The notes under the pieces: generated by a model
Told to the model about the DNA's origin: nothing
The model's database searches: none
Seen by the model: only the letters and a program-made list of their open reading frames with translations
Source: Bacillus rubiinfantis
GTDB taxonomy: Bacteria > Bacillota > Bacilli > Bacillales > Cytobacillaceae
Length of the DNA: 64,000 bases
Assembly: GCA_000752035.1 (NCBI GenBank)
Contig: CCFE01000021.1
Location: 344,867-408,866 of the forward strand
Direction of reading: 5' to 3'
Made by a program: the position numbers and the translations under genes
Shown here: one piece after another, positions 1 to 8,114 of the stretch
How the letters are laid out: each line of letters begins with the position of its first letter
Position numbering within the stretch: the first letter of the stretch is position 1

Positions 1-309
1 GAAGTAATTGAACATATTGAGGCTAATCGTTTGGATCAAATCTTCCAAATGATTCTTACTGACTATTTTCCCAATGTTCTAATCGTTACAACTCCAAATA
101 AAGAATACAATACAGTTTATGAAATGAAAGATGAAATGAGGCATGGTGATCACCGATTCGAGTGGACAAGAAAGCAATTTCAGCAAAAGTGTAAGCAATG
201 GATAGAAGCTGCCCCTTATGAAGTTACATTTACTGGAATTGGCGAGGATCATTCTATTTATGGACAGCCAACACAAATGGCGATATTTTCAAAAAAGGCG
301 GTGAAATAA
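1..309 (+). CDS. hen1: 3'-terminal RNA ribose 2'-O-methyltransferase Hen1, C-terminal fragment
   Basis: The reading frame is open from the first base of the window, so this is the last 102 residues of a gene that begins upstream. Bacterial Hen1 methylates the 2'-OH at the 3' end of a cleaved RNA before Pnkp reseals it, which protects the repaired site from being cut again. The fragment carries the end of the methyltransferase domain (a TTPNKEYN stretch followed by the H-x2-H-like DHRFEWTR segment). The assignment leans strongly on the neighbour: pnkp starts three bases after the stop codon, the classic hen1-pnkp pair. A start inside this fragment at TTG 31 is possible on paper but would not give a functional enzyme. 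Confidence 0.85.
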   Translation, partial: EVIEHIEANRLDQIFQMILTDYFPNVLIVTTPNKEYNTVYEMKDEMRHGDHRFEWTRKQFQQKCKQWIEAAPYEVTFTGIGEDHSIYGQPTQMAIFSKKAVK

Positions 310-312
310 ATA

Positions 313-2910
313 ATGGTTATTCAATTACCTTTTTCAGGAATTATTCTCTTGGTTGGACCATCTAATAGTGGAAAAACTTCGCTGCTACATAGGCTAATAG
401 AACAAGGTCATCTAAAGGAATCTGAAGTGATTAGCTCAGATCAATTTCGGATTCTTGTTAGTGATGAAGAATTTATTAGTTGGCATAATAGTCCCCGGGA
501 TGAGGCTGATATTCTTTATGATGAGTATAAAAGAATATCAGCGGCAGCTTTTGAGGCAATGGATTTTTTACTAGGGAACCGTTGTCGGCTAAATAAACTG
601 ACGCTGATAGATGCTACACATTTAAAAAACGAAGAACGTGAGCGCTATCTTCAGTTAGGCAAGAAATATCATATTCCTGTAAGTGCAATCGTGTTAGACA
701 TAGGGGAAAATGAATGCATCAGACGGGATAAAGACCGTGACTTTCCTCGGGGAAAGAACCGGATTAGACAACAATATCAGCAATTTAGACAAACTCTCCG
801 TTCCATAAAAAAGGAAGGCTTTCATCGTGTATATGTTTTTAAAAAAGAAGAGCTTGACGAAATAAAGATCGTTCGTCACGGCAATCCTGTTGTCATTGAA
901 GTTGGCAACGGGATTGATTTTATCGGTGATATTCATGGCTGTTTTACGGAATTCATTGAGCTATTAGCTAAGCTCGGTTACCAAGAAAATGAGCAGGGCT
1001 TTTATCTTCATCCAAATGGAAGGAAATTCCTTTCTTTAGGTGATATTATGAGCAGGGGGCCTCATTCACTTAAAACGATGCAGTTTTTCAAAAAACACCT
1101 GGATGCAGGGTATGCCTATATGATTGATAGTAATCATGGATGGAAGATTGCTCGTTGGTTGGATGGACGTAACGTGAAACTAGCTCATGGGGATGAAAAA
1201 GTTGAAGCAGAGTTTGAAGAATATGAGAGAATCAATGGAAAAGAGGCCACGGACCAATTAAAGACTGAATTAAGAGAGATGCTAGTAGCGGTAAAGTCAC
1301 ACCTAGTGATTCAAAAGCATGGAGTGAATGTTGCTGTAGCAGTACACGCAGGAATAAAAGATCATTATCTTGGCAAACAATCTCAACGGATTGCAGATTA
1401 TTGTCGATACGGAGATTCAGACGGTGTGGATGAAAATGGGAAGCCGATTCGCAGAGATTGGACAGTGAACCATCATTCTAGTGAATTAATTATCTGGGGG
1501 CATGATCCAAAACCACAGCCGCTTTTAGTGAATAATACAATTAATATTGACCAAGGGGTTGTCTTTGGCGGAAACTTAACGGCCTATCGGTTTCCTGAAA
1601 AACAATTTGTTTCGGTCACAGCAAAGCAGGATTATGCCAATGTACCAGATAATCCTTTGCTTGTATGGGAACAACAGAGATTAGCTCCACCTTCGATTGG
1701 GAAACTACTTAATGGTTATTCGGTAATAACGGACCATTATGGTCAGGTAGATATTCCTCGGGATGGAATTCTATCAGCATTGGATGACCTCTCGCATTTT
1801 ACATTACCACTTGAAGAAGTTGTCTACCTGCCGCCAACGATGAGTCCGACACCAAACCCTGCTAAGCTTAAAGATTACTTGGAGCATCCAGCAGAGGCTT
1901 TTGAATACTATCAGTCTCATGGGGTAGAAACAATGGTGGTCGAGAAAAAGCATATGGGGAGCCGTGGAATAGTATTACTATTTAAAGACGAAGAAACGGC
2001 AGAAACATATATTGGCAGAAAGACATTAGGTGTCATATACACAAGAACGGGCAGGGCTTTTTTTCAACAGGAATTGCAAAAGCAGATTATTCATCAATTG
2101 AATAGAGACCTTGTGAAAAATGGGTATTTTATAAAACATAATACCGATTTTGTGCTCCTCGATGCTGAGATTTTACCTTGGAATTTGAAGGCTAAGGAGT
2201 TAATTTTACGTCAATATGCACATGTTGGTGAAATGGCCTATCTAGGTCGATCACAGGTACAGAGGCAGTTAAAATATGCTTTAGATAATGGTAAGCCAGT
2301 TGATGAATGGCTGTTGGAAGCGGAAAAATTGTTGGAAAATGCGAAAATCTTTAATGAAGTATATCAAAAGTATTGCTGGGAGACAGACGGCTTAAATGGA
2401 ATCCAGATTGCTCCGTTTCATACGTTGGCCCATAGTACTGAAACCCACTTCGATAAACCTCATACATGGCATATGGAAAATAATAAACACCTAAGTGAAA
2501 TGTCATCACTTTTTGTAAAAACAGAATATCGAGTCGTCCATGATGAAGAATCGAAAAAAGCGGCAATTAAGTGGTGGGAGGAAATGACAGAGGACGGACA
2601 TGAGGGATTTGTTGTCAAGCCGGAACAGTTTGTGTCTCGTTATAAGGGGAAGCTCGTTCAGCCAGCAATTAAGGTCAGGGGAAGGAAATATTTACACATA
2701 ATATATGGTATGGATTATTTACATCAGGAGAATCTTTCGCGCTTGAAACAGCGTAATACTGGGAAAAAACAGCGCAATGCCTTAAAGGAATTTTCGTTGG
2801 GCATTGAGGCAGTGAATCGCTTTGTTAGAAAAGAGTCCTTGGAACGCTGGCATGAATGTGTCCTAGCTGTTTTGGCAGTCGAGGCCGAGACGATTGACCC
2901 AAGGTTATAA
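313..2910 (+). CDS. pnkp: Polynucleotide kinase-phosphatase-ligase Pnkp (RNA repair)
   Basis: This is the end-healing and sealing enzyme of the bacterial Hen1-Pnkp RNA repair system. At 865 residues it matches the roughly 870-residue three-domain family. The kinase domain has a P-loop at residues 15-23 (GPSNSGKTS). The metallophosphatase domain has GDIHG at about 205-209 followed by further phosphoesterase motifs (GDIMSRGP, SNHG, VHAG). The C-terminal adenylyltransferase/ligase domain has a KxxG-type nucleotidyl lysine motif (KKHMGSRG) near residue 545. It removes 2',3'-cyclic phosphates, phosphorylates 5'-OH ends and, with Hen1, ligates broken tRNA. ATG 313 follows the hen1 stop closely, so the pair is probably translationally coupled in one transcript. 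A terminator follows. Confidence 0.95.
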   Translation: MVIQLPFSGIILLVGPSNSGKTSLLHRLIEQGHLKESEVISSDQFRILVSDEEFISWHNSPRDEADILYDEYKRISAAAFEAMDFLLGNRCRLNKLTLIDATHLKNEERERYLQLGKKYHIPVSAIVLDIGENECIRRDKDRDFPRGKNRIRQQYQQFRQTLRSIKKEGFHRVYVFKKEELDEIKIVRHGNPVVIEVGNGIDFIGDIHGCFTEFIELLAKLGYQENEQGFYLHPNGRKFLSLGDIMSRGPHSLKTMQFFKKHLDAGYAYMIDSNHGWKIARWLDGRNVKLAHGDEKVEAEFEEYERINGKEATDQLKTELREMLVAVKSHLVIQKHGVNVAVAVHAGIKDHYLGKQSQRIADYCRYGDSDGVDENGKPIRRDWTVNHHSSELIIWGHDPKPQPLLVNNTINIDQGVVFGGNLTAYRFPEKQFVSVTAKQDYANVPDNPLLVWEQQRLAPPSIGKLLNGYSVITDHYGQVDIPRDGILSALDDLSHFTLPLEEVVYLPPTMSPTPNPAKLKDYLEHPAEAFEYYQSHGVETMVVEKKHMGSRGIVLLFKDEETAETYIGRKTLGVIYTRTGRAFFQQELQKQIIHQLNRDLVKNGYFIKHNTDFVLLDAEILPWNLKAKELILRQYAHVGEMAYLGRSQVQRQLKYALDNGKPVDEWLLEAEKLLENAKIFNEVYQKYCWETDGLNGIQIAPFHTLAHSTETHFDKPHTWHMENNKHLSEMSSLFVKTEYRVVHDEESKKAAIKWWEEMTEDGHEGFVVKPEQFVSRYKGKLVQPAIKVRGRKYLHIIYGMDYLHQENLSRLKQRNTGKKQRNALKEFSLGIEAVNRFVRKESLERWHECVLAVLAVEAETIDPRL

Positions 2911-2935
2911 ACCGTTGTGCAAAAATTCATGGGGG

Positions 2936-2973
2936 AAAACACGCTAAACATGAGAGATTAGCGTGTTTTTTTT
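2936..2973 (+). terminator. Rho-independent terminator after pnkp
   Basis: The arms AAAACACGCTAA and TTAGCGTGTTTT pair around a 10-base loop and run into a T tract. It closes the hen1-pnkp unit. Confidence 0.9.
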
Positions 2974-3043
2974 AATACAGTCCTGTGAGGGTAAACTAAA
3001 AAAGGCAATAAAATATTAACAGTTTGGAAAGGATACATAGACT

Positions 3044-4525
3044 TTGCTGAGGATCTCTATATATACAATGAACTTTTTGTTTATCACGACCATTTCATTC
3101 ATTTTTTTTAATAAACCTGTTGAGGCCAATGAAATAGCAGCTAAAGATGTCACATGGGCAGAGGAATTAGCCAAAATCATTAAGAAGGATCCCGCTTTAC
3201 AAGGTGCGACTGTAGGGGTAAGCATCCGCAATGCCTCAAATGGACAGATAATTTATCAGCACCAAGGCAACCTCCGTTTGCGACCGGCATCCAATATGAA
3301 ACTGCTAACGGCAGCCGCCGCTCTTAAGGTTTTGGGGGAGAATTATACTTTTTCAACTGAAGTAGTAACAGATGGTAAGGTTAAAGGGAAAAGGTTGCGA
3401 GGGAATCTTTACTTAAGAGGGAAAGGGGATCCCACCCTGTTGGTGAAAGATTTTGACGTATTGGCAATTCGGCTTAAGTCAGCAGGGATAGAAAAAATTC
3501 AAGGGGATTTGCTTGGCGATGACACATGGTATGATGATGTTCGTTATGCAATCGATGTACCGTGGAGTGATGAAACAACCTACTACGGGGCACAAATATC
3601 GGCCTTAAGCGCCTCACCGACTGCCGATTATGATGCAGGAACAATCAATGTAAACGTCCAGGCAAACAAGGTGATTGGAAAACGTCCACTAGTGAAGTTA
3701 ACTCCAAACACGAACTACGTAACAATCGTAAATGCTGCGACAACTACCGACCAAAAGGAAAAAACGAATATCACCATCAAACGAACTCATGGCAGTAATA
3801 CGATTCATATTACTGGGACTATCCCTGTACATTCGAAGGAGATTTCAGAAGGGACTGCGGTCTGGAATCCTAGCACTTATGCGCTGAAGTTGTTCCAGCA
3901 GTCATTAATTAAACAAGGAATAGAGCTGACGGGCAGTCTTAAAATGGCAGCTGTTCCTAAAAACGGAAACATAATTCTTAAGCGTAACTCCATACCTTTG
4001 AAAGAGTTGTTGGTGCCATTTATGAAATTAAGCAACAATACCCACGGGGAAATTTTAGTAAAGGAGATGGGGAAAACAACTTCTAGCGAGGGTTCTTGGG
4101 ACGCCGGGTTAGCGGTGTTAAACTCGGTATTGGCCCAGTGGGGGTTAAACACGAAGTCAATCCTTATTAGGGATGGTTCAGGAATTTCTCATGTGACGGG
4201 TATTCCTGCCAATGAAATATCTCAGCTGCTTTACGCAGTTCAGGAAGAAAAGTGGTTTCCAGTTTACTTAAACTCACTGCCTGTTGCAGGGATTCCCGAG
4301 AAGCTGATTGGCGGCTCATTGCGGTATCGAATGAATACACCTGATCTTCTTGGAAAAGTAAGGGCAAAAACTGGCACGCTTTCTACTGTTAGTTCACTAT
4401 CAGGATATGTAACGACAAGAAGTGGAAAAACGTTAATTTTTTCAATTTTGATCAATAACTTACTTGATGAAAAACAAGGAAAAAGGATTGAGGACCAACT
4501 GGTTTCCATTATTGCAAATCAGTAG
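3044..4525 (+). CDS. dacC: D-alanyl-D-alanine carboxypeptidase/endopeptidase, class C penicillin-binding protein (PBP4a-like)
   Basis: This is a serine peptidase that trims or cleaves D-Ala peptide cross-links in peptidoglycan outside the membrane. The 493 residues match Bacillus DacC (PBP4a, about 491). All three penicillin-binding motifs are visible: S83-N-M-K86, S330-N-N332 and K442-T-G444. The long insert between the first two motifs is typical of class C enzymes. The N-terminus is hydrophobic (about residues 8-24) and ends near VEANE, consistent with a signal peptide. The start chosen is TTG 3044, about 10 bases after GGAAAGGA; ATG 3068 is an alternative but has no comparable ribosome binding site. 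It appears to be transcribed alone. Confidence 0.9.
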   Translation: MLRISIYTMNFLFITTISFIFFNKPVEANEIAAKDVTWAEELAKIIKKDPALQGATVGVSIRNASNGQIIYQHQGNLRLRPASNMKLLTAAAALKVLGENYTFSTEVVTDGKVKGKRLRGNLYLRGKGDPTLLVKDFDVLAIRLKSAGIEKIQGDLLGDDTWYDDVRYAIDVPWSDETTYYGAQISALSASPTADYDAGTINVNVQANKVIGKRPLVKLTPNTNYVTIVNAATTTDQKEKTNITIKRTHGSNTIHITGTIPVHSKEISEGTAVWNPSTYALKLFQQSLIKQGIELTGSLKMAAVPKNGNIILKRNSIPLKELLVPFMKLSNNTHGEILVKEMGKTTSSEGSWDAGLAVLNSVLAQWGLNTKSILIRDGSGISHVTGIPANEISQLLYAVQEEKWFPVYLNSLPVAGIPEKLIGGSLRYRMNTPDLLGKVRAKTGTLSTVSSLSGYVTTRSGKTLIFSILINNLLDEKQGKRIEDQLVSIIANQ

Positions 4526-4582
4526 TCTATCCAATGTAATAATTAAAGCGAGAGGTAAAGAAAAGTCACGTATAATATTGAA

Positions 4583-4618
4583 AAATCCACAGGTGTAACT
4601 TGTGGATTTATTTCTATT
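4583..4618 (+). terminator. Terminator-like hairpin after dacC
   Basis: The 9-base arms AAATCCACA and TGTGGATTT are followed by a T-rich but interrupted tract, so this is a plausible but not strong terminator. Confidence 0.6.
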
Positions 4619-4701
4619 TAATTTTTGATGTGGTGATAAGAGGATGTCATAAAACTGCCACTAGGAAAATAGGAGTATAAAGAGGAAGGGGGTGTAAGCT
4701 C

Positions 4702-4842
4702 GTGGCAGTTTTCATCGGGTGTGCTTTAGTGGTCATCACATTATGTGTTGGCACTGCAATCGGTCTGCACGCGAATAAAAATGTTCGCAGCTTTAATGAA
4801 GCGGAACATGAAATTTTTGTCGACAAGGATGTGAGAAATTAA
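4702..4842 (+). CDS. Small single-pass membrane peptide, 46 aa, upstream of amino-acid permease
   Basis: This 46-residue frame starts at GTG 4702, about 10 bases after a GGAAGGGGG ribosome binding site, and stops 20 bases before the permease start. The peptide begins with a strongly hydrophobic segment of about 20 residues (MAVFIGCALVVITLCVG...) and ends in a charged, acidic tail (SFNEAEHEIFVDKD). It is therefore probably a single-pass inner-membrane protein with its C-terminus in the cytoplasm. I do not recognise a named family. The position suggests cotranscription with the permease and perhaps an accessory role for it, which is inference. Confidence 0.65.
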   Translation: MAVFIGCALVVITLCVGTAIGLHANKNVRSFNEAEHEIFVDKDVRN

Positions 4843-4862
4843 CGACGAAAGGAGAGTCTTGA

Positions 4863-6398
4863 ATGAAAGACAAAGACCAGCAATTGTTGGAGGACCGTAA
4901 ACAGCTAAATCGCTATGGCTATGCGCAAGAGCTGTTGCGGGACATGGGCGGTTTTTCAAACTTTGCGATTTCTTTTTCAATCATTTCCATTTTAACAGGA
5001 GCCGTCTCCCTGTACGGCCACGGTTTAACCTATGGCGGTCCGGGAATGATGGGATTCGGCTGGACAATTGTTGCCCTTTTTGTCATGCTTGTGGCGGCCT
5101 CCCTTGCTGAGTTGGCCTCGGCCATTCCTACAGCAGGTGCGCTTTATCATTGGGCTGCTACACTTAAAGGCATCAGGATAGGCTGGTATACAGCCTGGAT
5201 TAATTTAATTGGCCAAATTGGCATTGTTGCCGGAATTGATTACTCATGCGCCTTATTTGCTGATCCTCTCCTAGCAAGCGTTTTTGGTTATACCTCTACT
5301 GACACCACTATTTTATGCGTCTTTGGCGTTATCCTTCTTTTACACGGTACCCTCAATCATGTTGGAATTAAAATTGTTGCGAAGTTAAACGATTTTTCCG
5401 CTTGGTATCATATGATTGTTGTCGCGATTCTAGTTGTTAGTTTGGCATTTTTCACAAAAAACGGTTTACAGCCGGTTGAATATCTATTCCAAGTGGGGCA
5501 AACCTTCTCTGACAAACCTTATTTTCTCGCGTTTTTAATTGGGTTATTGCAAGCCCAGTGGACCTTTACCGGTTATGATGCGTCAGCTCACACGATTGAA
5601 GAGACTGTCCATCCACGGGTACGCGCACCGTGGGGCATCTATAATTCTGTCGCCTTTTCTTTCGTCTTTGGCTTTATTATGTTATCGTTTGTAACTTTAT
5701 CTATTCATGATGCTGCTGGAGCGGTCAATTCGGATAATGCGTTTATCTTTGTCATCAGTCAAGCATTAGGGGGGACATTTGGGTCTATTGTTCTCTGGCT
5801 TGTAACCTTTGCGATGTTTTTCTGTGGATTATCATCGATTACTTCGTTTTCGCGAATGATGTATGCGTTTTCGCGTGATAAAGGGATGCCGTTCAGCCGT
5901 CATTGGGCCGAAATCAGTCGGAAATACCGCACACCTGCCAAAGCCATCTGGCTGTCTGTGATTCTTTCCTTCCTGTTAGCCTTGATTGATTATATTACGA
6001 AATTAGTAAATCCGGATGCCGGGTACTCGACGATCGCCTTCTTGACCGCTGTCAGTGTTGTCGGTCTATATGTCGCCTACGGAATCCCCATTTATTTAAA
6101 GCTAGAAGCCGAAGCAAAAGGCATCTTTTTACGGAAGCATTATGGACCATGGAATCTCGGAAAATGGAGCAAACCAATTAATATATTAAGCCTGATCTGG
6201 ATTGTGTTTATTTCGATCATGATGATTATTCCACCGAATCAAATGGCAGCATTCGCGCTTGCTGGCATGCTTGTCCTGTTAATCATCATGGATCTTGCTT
6301 ATTATAAAAAGCATTTTAAAGGCCCGCAAGCAGCTTTGGAAAAATCATTGGAGGAAATAAGAAAGCTAGAAGATGAGTTTGAACAGCAGCAACACTAA
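4863..6398 (+). CDS. Amino acid permease, APC superfamily (GABA/choline transporter-like)
   Basis: This 511-residue polytopic membrane protein belongs to the amino acid-polyamine-organocation superfamily. After a hydrophilic N-terminus, the first helix region carries the characteristic GGFSNFAISFSIISILTG motif, followed by YGGPGMMGFGW and the ELASAIPTAGALYHW segment seen in GABA and basic amino-acid permeases. About 12 hydrophobic segments can be counted, then a charged C-terminal tail (EEIRKLEDEFEQQQ). ATG 4863 is preceded by AAAGGAGAG. The small membrane peptide gene lies just upstream with a compatible spacing. The transported substrate cannot be read from sequence; GABA or a related amino acid is the most likely class. 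Confidence 0.85.
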   Translation: MKDKDQQLLEDRKQLNRYGYAQELLRDMGGFSNFAISFSIISILTGAVSLYGHGLTYGGPGMMGFGWTIVALFVMLVAASLAELASAIPTAGALYHWAATLKGIRIGWYTAWINLIGQIGIVAGIDYSCALFADPLLASVFGYTSTDTTILCVFGVILLLHGTLNHVGIKIVAKLNDFSAWYHMIVVAILVVSLAFFTKNGLQPVEYLFQVGQTFSDKPYFLAFLIGLLQAQWTFTGYDASAHTIEETVHPRVRAPWGIYNSVAFSFVFGFIMLSFVTLSIHDAAGAVNSDNAFIFVISQALGGTFGSIVLWLVTFAMFFCGLSSITSFSRMMYAFSRDKGMPFSRHWAEISRKYRTPAKAIWLSVILSFLLALIDYITKLVNPDAGYSTIAFLTAVSVVGLYVAYGIPIYLKLEAEAKGIFLRKHYGPWNLGKWSKPINILSLIWIVFISIMMIIPPNQMAAFALAGMLVLLIIMDLAYYKKHFKGPQAALEKSLEEIRKLEDEFEQQQH

Positions 6399-6419
6399 AT
6401 AAAAGTTTTATCGAAAAAG

Positions 6420-6450
6420 CAGCGGGGAATTGTAATCCCCGCTGTAATAT
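6420..6450 (-). terminator. Hairpin terminator serving the minus-strand gene
   Basis: The arms AGCGGGGA and TCCCCGCT (6421-6443) are followed on the minus strand by a T run (GCTTTTTC) and on the plus strand only by mixed sequence. It best serves the minus-strand gene at 6500-6758 but may also stop permease transcripts. Confidence 0.65.
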
Positions 6451-6499
6451 TATCGCCTGCGTCGTTTAAATAACCACATATTGCTGTCTTCCCAACAAC

Positions 6500-6758
6500 T
6501 CATGGTTTGATGTCTTCCCCGTGCTGTTGTGCGCCATTCACTGCAGCATAAATGGTGATGACCGGACCTTCTCGTTGTGTTTTTTCGTGATGTTCTTTTG
6601 CTTGAAGAGGTCCTTCTTGTACTGCTTGAGGTTCTACTTCCTGAAGTCCCACGATGACGATTCGGGTCCATAAACATAAAATCACCAAATCCTCTGTGTC
6701 TAGCCTCATTTGCAGCTTGTTGGATTTCCTCTGGAGTGAAATCTCTTTTTTCTTCCAT
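6500..6758 (-). pseudogene. Small frameshifted hypothetical gene (about 85 codons)
   Basis: Two overlapping minus-strand frames each look coding over half their length. The upstream half (MEEKRDFTPEEIQQAANEAR, through FGDFMFMDP) reads naturally from ATG 6758, 12 bases after AAGGAGG. After about residue 33 that frame turns into a Ser/Thr/Arg-rich run typical of a shadow frame. The frame shifted by one base continues as an ordinary Glu/Gln-rich sequence (QEVEPQAVQEG ... ITIYAAVNGAQQHGEDIKP) with codon use like its neighbours, to a stop at 6500. A one-base insertion near 6660 would explain this. I do not recognise the family. It could be a true pseudogene, a sequencing error, or, less likely, programmed frameshifting. 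Confidence 0.55.
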
Positions 6759-6916
6759 AAATGCATTGCACCTCCTTTTTTTCATGAAAAGGGAGTACGG
6801 AAATGTTCTTAAATGGAAAACCTTGTAAACTCACACTCTTCTGTTAACACTGTACGTATGTAGATCCATATTTGTATAGGCAGGAATCCTATTACTATTA
6901 AATTATCGAAAAAGTG

Positions 6917-6943
6917 ACCCTCGCTCTCAAGAAACATACAATA
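6917..6943 (+). promoter_or_regulatory. Putative sigma-K promoter for cotH
   Basis: AC at 6917-6918 is followed after 16 bases by CATACAATA at 6935-6943. This fits the late mother-cell sigma-K pattern (AC, 16-17 bases, CATAnnnTA) that drives spore-coat genes. The predicted start of transcription would fall close to the ribosome binding site at 6947-6956, which is unusually near and lowers confidence. Confidence 0.5.
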
Positions 6944-6963
6944 ATTAAGGGGGAGGGATGGTA

Positions 6964-8058
6964 GTGGACAAGATCATGTCGTTGCCACATTATAAGTTGT
7001 TTATCAGACCGAATTATTTTCGGGAATTAAATCGAGATATCTGGATCGATGAACCTGTTCCTGGTGTGTTAAAAGTTGAAGACAAAAGATTTGAAATTGA
7101 TGTATGCTACCGTGGTTCACATATTCGGACATTTCCAAAAAAGTCATTTCATCTCTTTTTTTATAAACCAAAAAGATTTAACGGTTCAAAGGAAATCCAC
7201 TTAAATTCGGAGTATATGGACCCATCTTTAGTTCGCAATAAGCTTTCATTTGACTTCTTTAAGGAAATTGGTGTTCTAGCGCCGGAAGCGCAGCATGTAT
7301 TTTTAACTGTTAATGGAAAAGGCGAAGGGATTTACTTAGAGATTGAATCGGTTGATGAAAACTTCCTTAAGAAGCGAAACTTGCCTTCAGGAAGTATTTA
7401 TTATGCAGTCGACGGTGATGCCAATTTTTCACTCATGAGCGACCTAGATAAGGGGACAAAGAAATCATTGAAGGCAGGTTATGAGGGGAAATGGCTTGAA
7501 GATGAAGCTGCAGAATTTCATTTACAAGAATTCATCTTCAAAATCAATACAATCCCGCCTGATGAATTCCAACAGGAAATCACGAAATTTCTCGATGTGG
7601 AACAGTATTTAAAATGGGTGGCAGGGATAATTTTCACCTCGAATTATGATGGCTTTGTGCATAATTATGCTCTTTACCGGAATGGGGAGACAGGACTGTT
7701 TACGGTAATTCCATGGGATTATGATGCTACGTGGGGGCGGGATGTCAATGGGAAGCCAATGGAGGTAGATTATGTGCCAATTGCCGGCTTCAACACGTTA
7801 ACAGCGCGGCTAATGGCGGTAGATACTTATCGCGAGTATTATCAAAGTCTGCTTAAAGACATTATGACCCATCAGTTCACCCATGAGTTCTTGATGCCAC
7901 ATGTTGAGAAACTGCTGCAGTCGATTCAACCGTATTTCATCAAAGATCCGTATACATCGAGCCATATAGAACAACTTGATGAAGAAAATGAAATCATCTT
8001 TAAATATATTGAGGAGCGGCGGCGGTTTTTACAACAGGAATTGGCTCAATGGAATTAA
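6964..8058 (+). CDS. cotH: Spore coat protein kinase CotH
   Basis: CotH family proteins are atypical kinases that phosphorylate coat proteins during sporulation and are needed for outer-coat assembly. The product (364 residues from GTG 6964) matches the roughly 360-residue Bacillus CotH. Family landmarks visible are CYRGSHIRTFPKKSFH near the N-terminus, LNSEYMDPSLVRNKLSFDFF, GIYLEIESVDENFL and the NYDGFVHNYALYRN...VIPWDYDATWGRD segment, which contains the metal- and ATP-binding acidic residues. The frame extends to ATG 6958, but the ribosome binding site AAGGGGGAGG at 6947-6956 touches that codon. GTG 6964, seven bases on, is the better start, and ATG 6976 is also possible. A sigma-K-like promoter lies just upstream. 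Confidence 0.9.
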   Translation: MDKIMSLPHYKLFIRPNYFRELNRDIWIDEPVPGVLKVEDKRFEIDVCYRGSHIRTFPKKSFHLFFYKPKRFNGSKEIHLNSEYMDPSLVRNKLSFDFFKEIGVLAPEAQHVFLTVNGKGEGIYLEIESVDENFLKKRNLPSGSIYYAVDGDANFSLMSDLDKGTKKSLKAGYEGKWLEDEAAEFHLQEFIFKINTIPPDEFQQEITKFLDVEQYLKWVAGIIFTSNYDGFVHNYALYRNGETGLFTVIPWDYDATWGRDVNGKPMEVDYVPIAGFNTLTARLMAVDTYREYYQSLLKDIMTHQFTHEFLMPHVEKLLQSIQPYFIKDPYTSSHIEQLDEENEIIFKYIEERRRFLQQELAQWN

Positions 8059-8067
8059 TTGCTGCCA

Positions 8068-8106
8068 TGAAAAAAGGAACCATCTCGACAAGATGATTCC
8101 TTTTTT
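8068..8106. terminator. Bidirectional terminator between cotH and the NCS2 permease
   Basis: The sequence AAAAAAGGAA, an imperfect inner stem, then TTCCTTTTTT forms a hairpin with A and T runs on opposite sides. It can stop transcription of both convergent genes. Confidence 0.85.
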
Positions 8107-8114
8107 GACTGCAA

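Noticed and set aside
6450..6785. A single 111-residue Ser/Arg-rich minus-strand protein
   Set aside because: Its second half has shadow-frame composition, while the neighbouring frame there looks coding and matches local codon use. A frameshift explains the region better.
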